Assembly (NCBI RefSeq): GCF_013386825.1
Contig: NZ_JACARC010000066.1
Location: forward strand, 1-64,000
Length of the DNA stretch: 64,000 bases
Reading direction: 5' to 3'
DNA from: Pseudomonas sp. IPO3778
GTDB taxonomy: Bacteria; Pseudomonadota; Gammaproteobacteria; Pseudomonadales; Pseudomonadaceae
A program made the translations under genes and the position numbers. The first letter of the stretch is position 1; every line of letters begins with the position of its first letter. Of the stretch, positions 1 to 7,973 are shown piece by piece. The notes beneath the pieces were generated by a model. That model was given only the letters and a program-made list of their open reading frames with translations, did no database searches and was not told the origin of the DNA.

Positions 1-30
1 GGGGCAGGGACGCCCCGTCGCGGCGGCCCG

Positions 31-165
31 CGGAGTAATGCCGGAGTGAGGGCACACCGAGCCTAGGCGAGGTGCCGAGTGGTGGGGCAAGAGCCCTTTT
101 GGTTACTTTTGGCTGGGCCGGCATTCCGGGCTCTTTTCCAAAAGTGACCCGCCGTAAGGGCGGAA
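31..165. repeat. Pseudomonas intergenic repeat with nested dyads
   Basis: This stretch before the cob genes contains nested inverted repeats. TTTTGGTTACTTTTGG is answered by a CCAAAAGTGACC-type arm, and the short GCCGTAAGGGCGG hairpin follows. I recognise the pattern (CCAAAAGTGACCCGCCGTAAGGGCGG) as one scattered through Pseudomonas intergenic DNA and sometimes mis-annotated as small proteins. No cobalamin riboswitch is apparent in the 226 bases before the first cob gene. Confidence 0.6.
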
Positions 166-226
166 CCCATAGCCGCCGTTACGAAAATAACGGATACACA
201 CACTGTCAAAAACAGAGGCTCCAGCC

Positions 227-748
227 ATGCTCCAAATGATCCTCGGCGGCGCCCGCTCAGGCAAAAGCCGCCTGGCTGAAAAACTCGCCACCGACAGCGG
301 CCTGACCGTCACCTACATCGCCACCAGCCAACCCCTGGACGGCGAAATGAGCGCGCGCGTCGCCCACCATCGCGAACGTCGCCCAGTCGAGTGGGGCTTG
401 ATCGAAGAACCCATCGAACTGGCCCGTGTGCTCAAGGAAAACGCCAGCCCGAACCATTGCCTGCTGGTCGACTGCCTGACCCTATGGCTCACCAACCTGC
501 TGATGCTCGAAGACCCCAACCGTCTTAAGGAAGAGCGCGAAGCCTTGCTCCAAACCCTGGCCTCTCTGCCAGGAGAAATCATTTTTGTCAGCAACGAGAC
601 CGGACTGGGTGTCGTCCCGCTGGGCGAATTGACTCGCCGCTATGTCGATGAAGCCGGATGGCTTCATCAAGCCTTGGCCGAACGTTGTCAGCGCGTCGTC
701 CTGACCGTCGCCGGCCTGCCCCTGACTTTAAAAGGTACTGCGTTATGA
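227..748 (+). CDS. cobU: Adenosylcobinamide kinase / adenosylcobinamide-phosphate guanylyltransferase
   Basis: Bifunctional cytoplasmic enzyme of late B12 synthesis. It phosphorylates adenosylcobinamide and transfers GMP from GTP to give adenosylcobinamide-GDP. The 173-residue protein has the family's usual length and a Walker A motif GGARSGKS at residues 7-14 (seen). It is first in a tight operon: its TGA overlaps the ATG of the next gene (ATGA at 745-748), so translation is probably coupled. The gene is called cobP in Pseudomonas nomenclature. The ribosome-binding site before the ATG is weak. Confidence 0.95.
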   Translation: MLQMILGGARSGKSRLAEKLATDSGLTVTYIATSQPLDGEMSARVAHHRERRPVEWGLIEEPIELARVLKENASPNHCLLVDCLTLWLTNLLMLEDPNRLKEEREALLQTLASLPGEIIFVSNETGLGVVPLGELTRRYVDEAGWLHQALAERCQRVVLTVAGLPLTLKGTAL

Positions 749-1800
749 CCGACACCTGGTGGCTCAACCCCTGCAAAGCAATTGACACCCAAGCCCACGA
801 ACACGCCCTGGCCCGTCAGCAGCAACTGACCAAACCCGCCGGCTCCCTCGGCCAGTTGGAAGCGGTGGCTGTACAACTGGCCGGCCTCCAGGGCCAGGTC
901 AAACCCAGCGTCGACCACCTGTGGATCGCCATCTTCGCCGGCGACCACGGCGTCGTCGCCGAGGGTGTCTCCGCCTTCCCCCAGGAAGTCACCGGCCAGA
1001 TGCTCCACAACTTCGTCACCGGCGGCGCCGCCATCAGTGTGCTCGCACGCCAACTCGACGCGAAGCTGGAAGTGGTCGACCTCGGCACCATCACCCCTGC
1101 CTTGAACCTGCCGGGCGTGCGCCACCTCAACGTCGGCGCCGGCACCGCCAACTTCGTCAACGGCCCGGCCATGACCGAGGCCCAAGGCAGGCTGGCCTTG
1201 CACGCTGGCCGCGACAGCGCGCACCGCGCCATCGCAAGCGGCGCGCAACTGTTTATCGGCGGTGAAATGGGCATCGGCAACACCACCGCCGCCAGCGCCC
1301 TGGCCTGCGCACTGCTGGACTGTCAGGTCAGCGACCTGACCGGCCCCGGCACCGGCCTGAACGCCCAGGGCGTCAGCCACAAAGTCGCGGTGATCGAACG
1401 CGCGCTGGCACTGCACGCCAGCGACCGTGGCGACGCACTGAAAACCCTGTTCAACCTCGGCGGCTTCGAAATTGCCGCGTTGGTCGGCGCCTACCTGGCC
1501 TGCGCTCAAGAAGGCGTGGTGGTGCTGGTGGACGGCTTTATCTGCACCGTCGCCGCGCTGGTTGCCACGCGCCTCAACCCTGCCTGCCGTGAATGGCTGC
1601 TGTTCGGCCACCGCGGTGCGGAGCCCGGCCATCGTCATGTGTTGCAAAGCCTCAACGCCGAGCCGCTGCTGGAACTCGGCCTGCGCCTGGGCGAAGGCAG
1701 TGGCGCCGCGCTGGCGGTGCCGTTGTTGCGTCTGGCCTGTGCACTGCACGGGCAGATGGCGACCTTCGCTGAGGCGGCCGTGGCGGATCGCCCGGCATGA
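745..1800 (+). CDS. cobT: Nicotinate-nucleotide--dimethylbenzimidazole phosphoribosyltransferase
   Basis: Makes alpha-ribazole phosphate from nicotinate mononucleotide and dimethylbenzimidazole, the lower-ligand branch of cobalamin assembly. The 351-residue protein begins MTDTWWLNPCKAID. The open frame runs further upstream inside cobU, but the ATG at 745 overlapping the cobU stop is chosen because family members start there. Family segments KPAGSLGQLE, FAGDHGV, GGEMGIGNTTAA and the C-terminal GLRLGEGSGAA with the presumed catalytic glutamate are visible. Its stop overlaps the cobC start (ATGA). Confidence 0.95.
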   Translation: MTDTWWLNPCKAIDTQAHEHALARQQQLTKPAGSLGQLEAVAVQLAGLQGQVKPSVDHLWIAIFAGDHGVVAEGVSAFPQEVTGQMLHNFVTGGAAISVLARQLDAKLEVVDLGTITPALNLPGVRHLNVGAGTANFVNGPAMTEAQGRLALHAGRDSAHRAIASGAQLFIGGEMGIGNTTAASALACALLDCQVSDLTGPGTGLNAQGVSHKVAVIERALALHASDRGDALKTLFNLGGFEIAALVGAYLACAQEGVVVLVDGFICTVAALVATRLNPACREWLLFGHRGAEPGHRHVLQSLNAEPLLELGLRLGEGSGAALAVPLLRLACALHGQMATFAEAAVADRPA

Positions 1801-2372
1801 CCTTGCACCTGGACCTGCTGCGCCACGGCGAAACCGAACTGGGTGGCGGCTTGCGTGGCAGCCTGGACGATGCGCTCACCGCCAAGGGCTGGGAGCAGAT
1901 GCGTGCGGCGGTGGTGGAGCAGGGCCCGTGGGACCGTCTGGTCAGCTCGCCGCTGCAGCGTTGTGCGCGGTTTGCCGAGGAGTTGGGCGCGCGCCTGAAC
2001 TTGCCGGTCACCTTCGAAAAGGATGTGCAGGAGCTGCACTTCGGCGCCTGGGAGGGGCAGAGTGCTGCGGCCTTGATGGAGGCCGATGCCGAGGCGTTGG
2101 GCCTGTTCTGGGCTGACCCGTACAGCTTCACGCCTCCGCAGGGCGAGCCGGTGTTGCAGTTTTCTGCGCGTGTACTGGGCGCCGTTGCCCGCTTGCATCA
2201 GGCCTATAAGGGGCAGCGAGTACTGCTGATCAGTCACGGCGGGGTCATGCGTTTGCTGCTCGCCCAGGCACGCGGCTTGCCTCGTGAACAACTGTTGAAT
2301 GTCGAAGTCGGCCACGGTGGCCTGTTCAGCCTGTTGGTCGAGGCGGATGGCGTATTAAAGGAAGGAGTCTAA
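1797..2372 (+). CDS. cobC: Alpha-ribazole phosphatase (histidine phosphatase family)
   Basis: Removes the 5'-phosphate from alpha-ribazole phosphate (or adenosylcobalamin phosphate) in the nucleotide-loop pathway. The 191-residue protein shows the phosphoglycerate-mutase-like motif LLRHGETE (R9, H10) at the N-terminus and the second catalytic histidine in LLISHGGVMR. The start overlaps the cobT stop by four bases, and two bases separate its end from cobS, so it is mid-operon. Assignment rests on motif plus context, since histidine phosphatases are a broad family. Confidence 0.9.
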   Translation: MTLHLDLLRHGETELGGGLRGSLDDALTAKGWEQMRAAVVEQGPWDRLVSSPLQRCARFAEELGARLNLPVTFEKDVQELHFGAWEGQSAAALMEADAEALGLFWADPYSFTPPQGEPVLQFSARVLGAVARLHQAYKGQRVLLISHGGVMRLLLAQARGLPREQLLNVEVGHGGLFSLLVEADGVLKEGV

Positions 2373-2374
2373 GC

Positions 2375-3103
2375 ATGTTGCCGTTCTGGATCGCCTTGCA
2401 GTTTCTCAGCAGCCTGCCGATTCGCTTGCCGGGCATGCCGCAACCGCAGGAGCTGGGGCGGTCGTTGCTGTTTTATCCGCTGGTGGGGCTGCTGTTCGGG
2501 CTGTTGCTGTGGGGGTTGAACGCCGTGTTGATGGGCGCGCCCTTGTTGCTGCACGCCGCCTTGCTGTTGACCGCGTGGGTGTTGCTCAGTGGCGGCCTGC
2601 ACCTGGACGGCCTGGCGGACAGCGCCGACGCCTGGCTTGGTGGCTTCGGCGACCGCGAGCGCACCCTGACCATCATGAAAGACCCGCGCAGCGGGCCGAT
2701 CGCGGTGGTCACCCTGGGCCTGGTACTGCTGCTCAAGTTCACTGCGCTAGTGGCGTTGATCGAGCAGCACAATAGTGCTGCGCTGATCCTCGCACCGTTG
2801 ATCGGTCGCGCGTCGATGCTGGCGCTGTTTCTCACCACGCGGTACGTACGCGCCGGTGGGCTGGGGCAGGCGTTGGCGGATCATTTGCCACGGATTGTCG
2901 GCCAACAGGTGCTGATCCTCAGCGGTCTGGCGTGTATCTTGATCGGCGGTTTCAGCGGCGGGATTGCCGTGTTGCTGGCCGCCCTGTGCTTTGTCGGCTT
3001 GCGCCAACTGATGGTCAATCGCCTCGGCGGCACCACCGGCGATACTGCCGGCGCGCTGTTGGAGCTGTTGGAAGTCGCGGTGTTGATCGGCCTGGTGCTG
3101 TAA
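2375..3103 (+). CDS. cobS: Adenosylcobinamide-GDP ribazoletransferase (cobalamin synthase)
   Basis: Integral inner-membrane enzyme joining adenosylcobinamide-GDP to alpha-ribazole (phosphate). The 242-residue protein is very hydrophobic. It has the family signature GGLHLDGLADSADAWLGG followed by MKDPRSGPI, where the DxxxD-type acidic residues bind Mg-substrate. It is last in the cob operon. No clear terminator follows, and the next gene has its own promoter within 45 bases. It is called cobV in P. aeruginosa. Confidence 0.95.
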   Translation: MLPFWIALQFLSSLPIRLPGMPQPQELGRSLLFYPLVGLLFGLLLWGLNAVLMGAPLLLHAALLLTAWVLLSGGLHLDGLADSADAWLGGFGDRERTLTIMKDPRSGPIAVVTLGLVLLLKFTALVALIEQHNSAALILAPLIGRASMLALFLTTRYVRAGGLGQALADHLPRIVGQQVLILSGLACILIGGFSGGIAVLLAALCFVGLRQLMVNRLGGTTGDTAGALLELLEVAVLIGLVL

Positions 3104-3110
3104 CACTTTC

Positions 3111-3141
3111 TTGCATTTCACTAATCCCGGGTATATACACG
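3111..3141 (+). promoter_or_regulatory. marR promoter with imperfect palindromic operator
   Basis: TTGCAT (3111-3116) and TATACA (3134-3139) are 17 bases apart. The -10 hexamer sits inside CGGGTATATACACG (3128-3141), a one-mismatch copy of the perfect palindrome found upstream of the MFS gene at 3573. A bound repressor would cover the -10 directly, so autorepression by the MarR protein encoded next is inferred. The predicted transcription start falls almost on the ATG at 3146. Confidence 0.6.
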
Positions 3142-3145
3142 CTCC

Positions 3146-3550
3146 ATGCTTGCCTCCGAATGTTTATGCACCAACCTGCGTCGCGCCGCTCGTGGCGTCA
3201 GCAGGCATTACGACGGCGCTCTCGACGGCTTCGGGATCAACGTTGCCCAGTATTCTCTGCTGTGTAATCTGCAGCGCCTCGATCAACCGAGTATTTCCAG
3301 CCTGGCCGATGCCATGGGCCTGGATCGCAGCACCCTGGGGCGAAACCTGCGGGTATTGGAGGGCGAAGGCCTGGTGCAGTTGGTAGAGGGCGACGACCTG
3401 CGCAACCGCCTGGTGTTGCTGACAGAGGCGGGTCACGAACGGCTGGCTGCGGCATTGCCGGCGTGGGAAGCGGCGCAGCAGAAATTGATTGATCAGTTGG
3501 GCGCCGAAAAGCGCGAAACCCTGTTGGCCTTGCTGGACGAACTCGCCTGA
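3146..3550 (+). CDS. MarR-family transcriptional regulator
   Basis: A 134-residue winged-helix repressor with the MarR core: SISSLADAMGLDRSTLGRNLRVLEGEGLVQ is the recognition helix region and the wing follows at about residues 75-90. Several family members sense phenolics or oxidants. Here the ligand is unknown, and the two cysteines near the N-terminus (C6, C8) could be sensory, which is inference. Nearly identical palindromes lie before this gene and before the following MFS gene, so it probably represses itself and the transporter. No ribosome-binding site precedes the ATG; see the leaderless finding. Confidence 0.85.
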   Translation: MLASECLCTNLRRAARGVSRHYDGALDGFGINVAQYSLLCNLQRLDQPSISSLADAMGLDRSTLGRNLRVLEGEGLVQLVEGDDLRNRLVLLTEAGHERLAAALPAWEAAQQKLIDQLGAEKRETLLALLDELA

Positions 3551-3572
3551 AGCGGGTTTGTTTGATGACAAA

Positions 3573-3586
3573 CGGGTATATACCCG
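3573..3586 (+). promoter_or_regulatory. Perfect 14-bp palindrome, likely MarR operator of the MFS gene
   Basis: CGGGTATATACCCG reads identically on both strands. It lies 17 bases upstream of the MFS start codon. The near-copy at 3128-3141 upstream of marR makes a shared operator for this MarR protein the simplest reading. Confidence 0.65.
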
Positions 3587-3602
3587 CGAACGGAGAATAA
3601 GA

Positions 3603-4811
3603 ATGACCTCGATGTGGCGCACCAGTGGCTGGATTCTTGTGGGGAGTGCGCTGATCCTGGCGTTGTCCCTGGGTGTGCGGCATGGCTTTGGCCTGTTCCT
3701 GGCGCCTATGAGTACTGAGTTTGGCTGGGGTCGTGAAACCTTTGCCTTTGCCATCGCCCTGCAAAACCTGATCTGGGGCCTGGCGCAGCCGTTTACCGGT
3801 GCCCTGGCCGACCGCTTCGGCGCGACCAAGGCCGTCCTGGTGGGCGGGGTGTTGTACGCAGCCGGCCTGGTGCTGATGGGCATGTCCGATTCCGCGTGGT
3901 CGTTGTCACTGAGTGCCGGCTTGTTGATCGGAATTGGCCTGTCCGGCACCTCGTTCTCGGTGATTCTCGGTGTGGTCGGGCGTGCCGTGGCGCCGGAAAA
4001 GCGCAGCATGGCCATGGGCATTGCCAGCGCCGCCGGGTCATTCGGCCAGTTCGCCATGGTCCCGGGCACCCTGGGCCTGATCAGTTGGCTGGGCTGGTCG
4101 GCCGCCCTGCTGGTGTTGGGCTTGATGGTGGCGCTGATTTTGCCGCTGGTTGCCATGCTCAAGGATCGGCCGTTGCCGGTCATGGCCGGCCAGCAAACCT
4201 TGCGTGAAGCGTTGAAGGAAGCCGGTTCCCACTCCGGCTTCTGGTTGCTGGCGTTCGGTTTTTTCGTGTGTGGTTTCCAGGTGGTGTTTATCGGTGTGCA
4301 CTTGCCGTCGTACCTGGTGGACCAGCATTTGCCGGCCTCGGTAGGCACCACGGTGCTAGCCTTGATCGGCCTGTTTAATATCTTCGGTACGTACACCGCC
4401 GGATGGCTCGGCGGGCGCATGTCCAAGCCGCGCTTGTTGACCGGGTTGTACCTGTTGCGGGCGGTGGTGATCGTGATCTTCCTGTGGGCGCCGGTGACGC
4501 AAACCAGTGCCTACCTGTTTGGCATGGCGATGGGCTTTTTGTGGCTGTCCACGGTGCCACTGACCAACGGCACGGTGGCGACCTTGTTTGGTGTCAGAAA
4601 CCTTTCCATGCTCGGTGGGATCGTGTTCCTGTTCCACCAACTGGGGTCGTTCCTCGGCGGTTGGTTGGGCGGGGTGGTCTATGATCGAACCGGCAACTAC
4701 GATTTGATCTGGCAGGTCGCAATCGTGCTGAGCCTGGTGGCAGCGGCCTTGAACTGGCCGGTGCGCGAGCGCCCGGTGGCACGTTTGCAGACGCAAATGG
4801 GGGTGGCATGA
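3603..4811 (+). CDS. MFS transporter
   Basis: A 402-residue inner-membrane carrier with about twelve hydrophobic segments. It shows the MFS loop motif variant GALADRFGATKAVL after the second helix and a second-half counterpart (GWLGGRMSKPR). The ATG at 3603 is preceded by CGGAGAATAAGA, a good ribosome-binding site, so the longer upstream frame is not used. It lies under the MarR palindrome and is translationally coupled (ATGA) to a 39-codon membrane miniprotein. Substrate is unknown; drug or organic-acid efflux would fit MarR control. Confidence 0.85.
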   Translation: MTSMWRTSGWILVGSALILALSLGVRHGFGLFLAPMSTEFGWGRETFAFAIALQNLIWGLAQPFTGALADRFGATKAVLVGGVLYAAGLVLMGMSDSAWSLSLSAGLLIGIGLSGTSFSVILGVVGRAVAPEKRSMAMGIASAAGSFGQFAMVPGTLGLISWLGWSAALLVLGLMVALILPLVAMLKDRPLPVMAGQQTLREALKEAGSHSGFWLLAFGFFVCGFQVVFIGVHLPSYLVDQHLPASVGTTVLALIGLFNIFGTYTAGWLGGRMSKPRLLTGLYLLRAVVIVIFLWAPVTQTSAYLFGMAMGFLWLSTVPLTNGTVATLFGVRNLSMLGGIVFLFHQLGSFLGGWLGGVVYDRTGNYDLIWQVAIVLSLVAAALNWPVRERPVARLQTQMGVA

Positions 4812-4927
4812 ATTCGACCTGGCATTGGCTCGGCGCAGCCGGAGCAGCCGTCCTGCTGCTTCTGGCATGGTGGGGCTGGCAACAGGGCGGCCTCGCGTTG
4901 ATGCAGTTGGGCATGGCGATCTGTTAA
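4808..4927 (+). CDS. Small single-pass membrane protein, 39 aa
   Basis: A 39-codon frame starts on ATGA overlapping the MFS stop and ends in TAA. The peptide begins MNSTWHWLGAAGAAVLLLLA and continues with a Trp-rich hydrophobic stretch (WWGW) and a short amphipathic tail ending in Cys. One transmembrane helix is likely. Position and coupling suggest an accessory subunit or stabiliser of the MFS transporter. That is inference; I know no named family. Confidence 0.6.
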   Translation: MNSTWHWLGAAGAAVLLLLAWWGWQQGGLALMQLGMAIC

Positions 4928-4961
4928 GTTCTGTGTCTGAGACTTTTCAAGGACAGGTGAC

Positions 4962-5513
4962 ATGCACATGCGCTGGCTTGCAGTACCCGCTCTGATGCTG
5001 GCGTTTGGCGGCGTCGCCCTGGCCGCCGATTGCCCGCCGTTGCTTGAAGGCCAGTTGCCCAAGCTGCGCGCCAAGGAGTCCATCGACCTGTGCCAGCGCT
5101 TCGCCGGCAAGCCGCTGTTGATCGTCAACACCGCCAGCTTCTGCGGGTTCGCGCCGCAGTTCAAAGGGCTCGAAGCCTTGTACCAGCGTTACAAGGGCCA
5201 GGGGCTGGAAGTGATTGGCGTGCCGTCCGATGACTTCAAGCAGGAAGCCAAGACCGGGGAGGAAACTGCCAAGGTTTGTTACGTTAATTACGGCGTGACG
5301 TTCACCATGACCGAGCCACAGAAGGTCAAGGGCCCGGACGCGGTGCATCTGTTCAAGATCCTGGCGCAACAGAGCAGCGCGCCGAAGTGGAATTTCTACA
5401 AGTACGTGGTGGACCGCCAGGGCAAGGTGATCGCCAACTTCTCCAGCCTGACCAAGCCGGATAACCCGGACCTGATCAAGGCGGTGGAAGAGGCGCTGGC
5501 TTCGAAGCCCTGA
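4962..5513 (+). CDS. Periplasmic glutathione-peroxidase-like protein
   Basis: A 183-residue thioredoxin-fold peroxidase with a signal peptide (residues 1-21, ending ALA) that places it in the periplasm. The peroxidatic cysteine is C61 in NTASFCGFAPQ, and the WNFYKY block (W143, N144) is present. The usual NQF segment that supplies the catalytic-tetrad glutamine reads SDDF here, so the tetrad is atypical. It probably reduces lipid or hydrogen peroxides with a thioredoxin-type donor rather than glutathione. Its neighbour across the shared terminator is an outer-membrane FadL-like protein. Confidence 0.85.
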   Translation: MHMRWLAVPALMLAFGGVALAADCPPLLEGQLPKLRAKESIDLCQRFAGKPLLIVNTASFCGFAPQFKGLEALYQRYKGQGLEVIGVPSDDFKQEAKTGEETAKVCYVNYGVTFTMTEPQKVKGPDAVHLFKILAQQSSAPKWNFYKYVVDRQGKVIANFSSLTKPDNPDLIKAVEEALASKP

Positions 5514-5525
5514 TCGCCGCCCACT

Positions 5526-5566
5526 AAAAAGCCCCGCCTCTGTTGCAAGAGAGCGGGGCTTTTTTA
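5526..5566. terminator. Bidirectional intrinsic terminator
   Basis: AAAAAGCCCCGCCTC, a short loop, then GAGCGGGGCTTTTTT. A- and T-runs on both sides allow termination of the rightward peroxidase gene and the leftward FadL-like gene. Confidence 0.85.
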
Positions 5567-5578
5567 TGCGGCGTTACA

Positions 5579-6853
5579 TCAGAACTTGTACGTTACGCCC
5601 AGGCCGAAACCGTTGGCGCTGTTTTCGTACTTGGCGCTGTAGGAACCCAGTGCATTGGACTTGTTAACTTTGACCGGCTCTTCCTTCAGGTAGGAGTAAG
5701 CCAGGTCAACGGTCATGTTATCCATCACGGCATAACCCAGGCCCACACTGAAGATGGTGCGGTCGCCGGTAGGGATACGTGGCGAACGATCAGTGTTGTT
5801 GGTTGGCGACTGGTCGAATGTCAGGCCGGTACGCAGTACCACTTGCTTGGTGACCTGGTACGAAGTACCCAGGGCGTAGGCCCAGGTGTCGTGCCAGTTC
5901 TGAGGTTCAGTGATAGTGCCGATGACCGAAGGTGCGAGGAAGCCGTTGGCGCCGGTTACACCTTGGTTCTTGACCGTGATGTCTTTCAGGCGGCTCCAGC
6001 GGGTCCAGGTAGCACCACCGTAGAGTTTCCAGGCGTCAGTCAGGTCCTGGGTTACCGACAGGTCGTAAGACTCAGGCGTGTCGATGCTCAGCGAGGCGTC
6101 GTAGCGGCCACTGCCAATCGCACCGGCAGTCGGAGCAGGCGCCGTCACCTCGGTGTGGCCGTCAAGCTTGTAGCTGACCTTGGAGTGATAGGTCAGGCCG
6201 ACACGGGTGGTATCGGTGGCCTGTACCAGTACGCCGACGTTGAAACCAATGGCGGTATCGTCGCCCTTGATCGTGACATTGGTCGAAGGCACGGCAGGGT
6301 TCAGGGTCAGTTCCGATTCCAGCTTGCCGGAAATCCGGTTGATGGTCGGACCGAAACCGATGGAAACCCGGTCGTTGAACGCGTAGCTGACCGTTGGCTG
6401 AAGGGTGATGACAGATACTTTGCTGTAGCTGCCAAACCCGCTGCCCTGGAAGCCGCGTTCATAATCAGTCACCAGGCCGAACGGTGCGTAAACACCAAAG
6501 CCGACAGCCCACTGATCGTTGAGTTTGTTGGTGTAGAAACCGAACGGTACGCCGGTGAAGGGCACCATGTCGCCTTTGTTAGAGCCCCTGGAGCGGCCGC
6601 CGGCGTCTTTGATATCGGTGGAGGCGTCGATGGTTGCAACGCCACCGGTGATTTGCTGGCCTTCCAGGCGAGCCATACCGGCAGGGTTACCATAAACGGT
6701 GCTTGCGTTATCGGCAGATGAAGAACGTCCCGCAAAACCGGTACCCATCCCGGCAACGTCTTGTTCGTTGAGGGCAAAGCCGCTCGCGAACACGTGGGAG
6801 GATGCCATTGCAACGGCGAGGCTAAGTGTCGTCTTGAGCATTACTTTTTTCAT
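5579..6853 (-). CDS. FadL/OmpP1-family outer-membrane transporter
   Basis: A 424-residue outer-membrane beta-barrel for hydrophobic compounds such as long-chain fatty acids or aromatics. The signal peptide ends at A23 (HVFA|SGFAL). The mature N-terminus has the plug-type sequence SGFALNEQ and the family NPAGMARL motif near residues 56-63. The protein ends in aromatic Phe (VTYKF), as expected for barrel insertion. Length is normal. It is transcribed alone from an AT-rich upstream region and ends at the shared terminator. Confidence 0.9.
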   Translation of the reverse strand: MKKVMLKTTLSLAVAMASSHVFASGFALNEQDVAGMGTGFAGRSSSADNASTVYGNPAGMARLEGQQITGGVATIDASTDIKDAGGRSRGSNKGDMVPFTGVPFGFYTNKLNDQWAVGFGVYAPFGLVTDYERGFQGSGFGSYSKVSVITLQPTVSYAFNDRVSIGFGPTINRISGKLESELTLNPAVPSTNVTIKGDDTAIGFNVGVLVQATDTTRVGLTYHSKVSYKLDGHTEVTAPAPTAGAIGSGRYDASLSIDTPESYDLSVTQDLTDAWKLYGGATWTRWSRLKDITVKNQGVTGANGFLAPSVIGTITEPQNWHDTWAYALGTSYQVTKQVVLRTGLTFDQSPTNNTDRSPRIPTGDRTIFSVGLGYAVMDNMTVDLAYSYLKEEPVKVNKSNALGSYSAKYENSANGFGLGVTYKF

Positions 6854-6999
6854 TATTAGAACTCCGTGGTGATCACCGCTGCGGAAAGTAACAATAAATT
6901 TATGTTTGCGCTATAGGCTGAAACATAGGAGATAGAGCGGTTTTGTAGGACAATCCGACCAAAATCAACGTTTTTAGCCGAATCTTGCAAATCGCCCGA

Positions 7000-7482
7000 T
7001 CAACAAGCGACATGATTCATGGGTGAAACACAGGTTTGCCACGCTTGGGTGAAGTCCCGAAGCCGGCCCTGGGGGTGAAATATTTCTTTCCAGATACGCG
7101 CCATGGCCAAAACATCGTCGGGTGGCGGCAGGGCAGGGCGGTGTTGTTCCACCAGCAGCCAGGCGATGGCAGTGGCGTAACGCAGGTTGACCGTCAGCTC
7201 CAGCTGCGGCCCGCTGAGGAAGGCATGCTGGCTGGCGAGGCCACGAACCAGGCTGGCGCGCTCGGGGTCCAGCGCCAGGTAGTTATCCCACAGTGCGCGG
7301 TGGCGCGGTTCGGTGATGCTGTACAGGCCATGGCCGCGGCGGTCGTGCAGGGCTGAACCGAGGGCTGACTGGCTGGCGGCGATGCCCAGCAGCAGGGATT
7401 CGGCAGTCGGGTTATGGCGGCCCAGGTACAGCAGGGTGGGCCGGATCACATAACGACACAATTCGCTGGCGGCAATGCCCAT
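7000..7482 (-). CDS. Conserved hypothetical protein, 160 aa
   Basis: A 160-residue soluble protein, apparently helical, with no motif I can name. It contains runs such as SLLLGIAASQSALGSALHDRRG and GLYSITEPRHRALWDNYLA. It follows the FadL-like gene in Pseudomonas synteny as I remember it, so it is probably real. No signal peptide is visible. The upstream 200 bases are unusually AT-rich. Function unknown. Confidence 0.6.
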   Translation of the reverse strand: MGIAASELCRYVIRPTLLYLGRHNPTAESLLLGIAASQSALGSALHDRRGHGLYSITEPRHRALWDNYLALDPERASLVRGLASQHAFLSGPQLELTVNLRYATAIAWLLVEQHRPALPPPDDVLAMARIWKEIFHPQGRLRDFTQAWQTCVSPMNHVAC

Positions 7483-7696
7483 AAAAGCCTCAATCCATGA
7501 AAGGGTCAGCGATGCCTGAGAGGGGGGGCTTGGCAGCAGTGAATCGGATCTCAGGCTCGCCGGAAGCGGATCATGCCGCTTGAGTTGAAGTGTAGTGTCA
7601 TATTTACGACGTAAAGGACTGTTTTTAAAATATTTTCATCATTTAGTTATATCGGTTATATCAATTTAAACTTAGCGCGCTTGAATTTCGGGCAAT

Positions 7697-7727
7697 AAAA
7701 AACCCCGGGTTTTAACCGGGGTTTTTG
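7697..7727. terminator. Bidirectional intrinsic terminator
   Basis: AAAACCCCGG and CCGGGGTTTTT arms enclose a GTTTTAA loop, with A- and T-runs outside. It lies 21 bases beyond the stop of the leftward 74-residue gene and would end that transcript. Confidence 0.8.
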
Positions 7728-7748
7728 TGTTTCAGCGATCCGGGTCGA

Positions 7749-7973
7749 TCAGGCAACCAGTGCCTGGCGAGTACGATCGATCACGGCCTGCAGCGGTTCT
7801 GCGCTGGAGTATTGATCGGGGTACAGGCGTTCGCTGTGACGAGCGATGCCGTGTTCGTTGACCAGGGTAAAGCTGAAGCAGCCTTTGCGAGCGGCCATGA
7901 TCAGGCAGTTCATTGGTGCAAAAGCGTTGGTGAGGGTGCGAATGGCATCCTGAGTGTGGATTTGAGTGGACAT
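7749..7973 (-). CDS. Conserved small protein, 74 aa
   Basis: A 74-residue soluble protein beginning MSTQIHTQDAIRTLTNAFAP, with the core CLIMAARKGCFSFTLVNEHG resembling a short beta-sheet unit. The start has a plausible Shine-Dalgarno (GGAACAC) and a terminator follows, so it forms a complete one-gene unit. A hyphenated dyad ACGGTT-AAG-AACCGT lies in its leader (7998-8012). I cannot assign a function. It resembles small conserved pseudomonad proteins of unknown role. Confidence 0.65.
   Translation of the reverse strand: MSTQIHTQDAIRTLTNAFAPMNCLIMAARKGCFSFTLVNEHGIARHSERLYPDQYSSAEPLQAVIDRTRQALVA

Noticed and set aside
1..226. A possible cobalamin riboswitch before cobU.
   Set aside because: No B12-box-like sequence is visible. 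The region is explained by a common intergenic repeat.
103..312. A 69-codon minus-strand frame overlapping the first repeat and cobU.
   Set aside because: It is a repeat-derived frame of the kind often mis-annotated in pseudomonads and overlaps the real gene start.
5543..6721. A 392-codon plus-strand frame opposite the FadL-like gene.
   Set aside because: Shadow frame; starts inside a terminator and shows no signal or motif.
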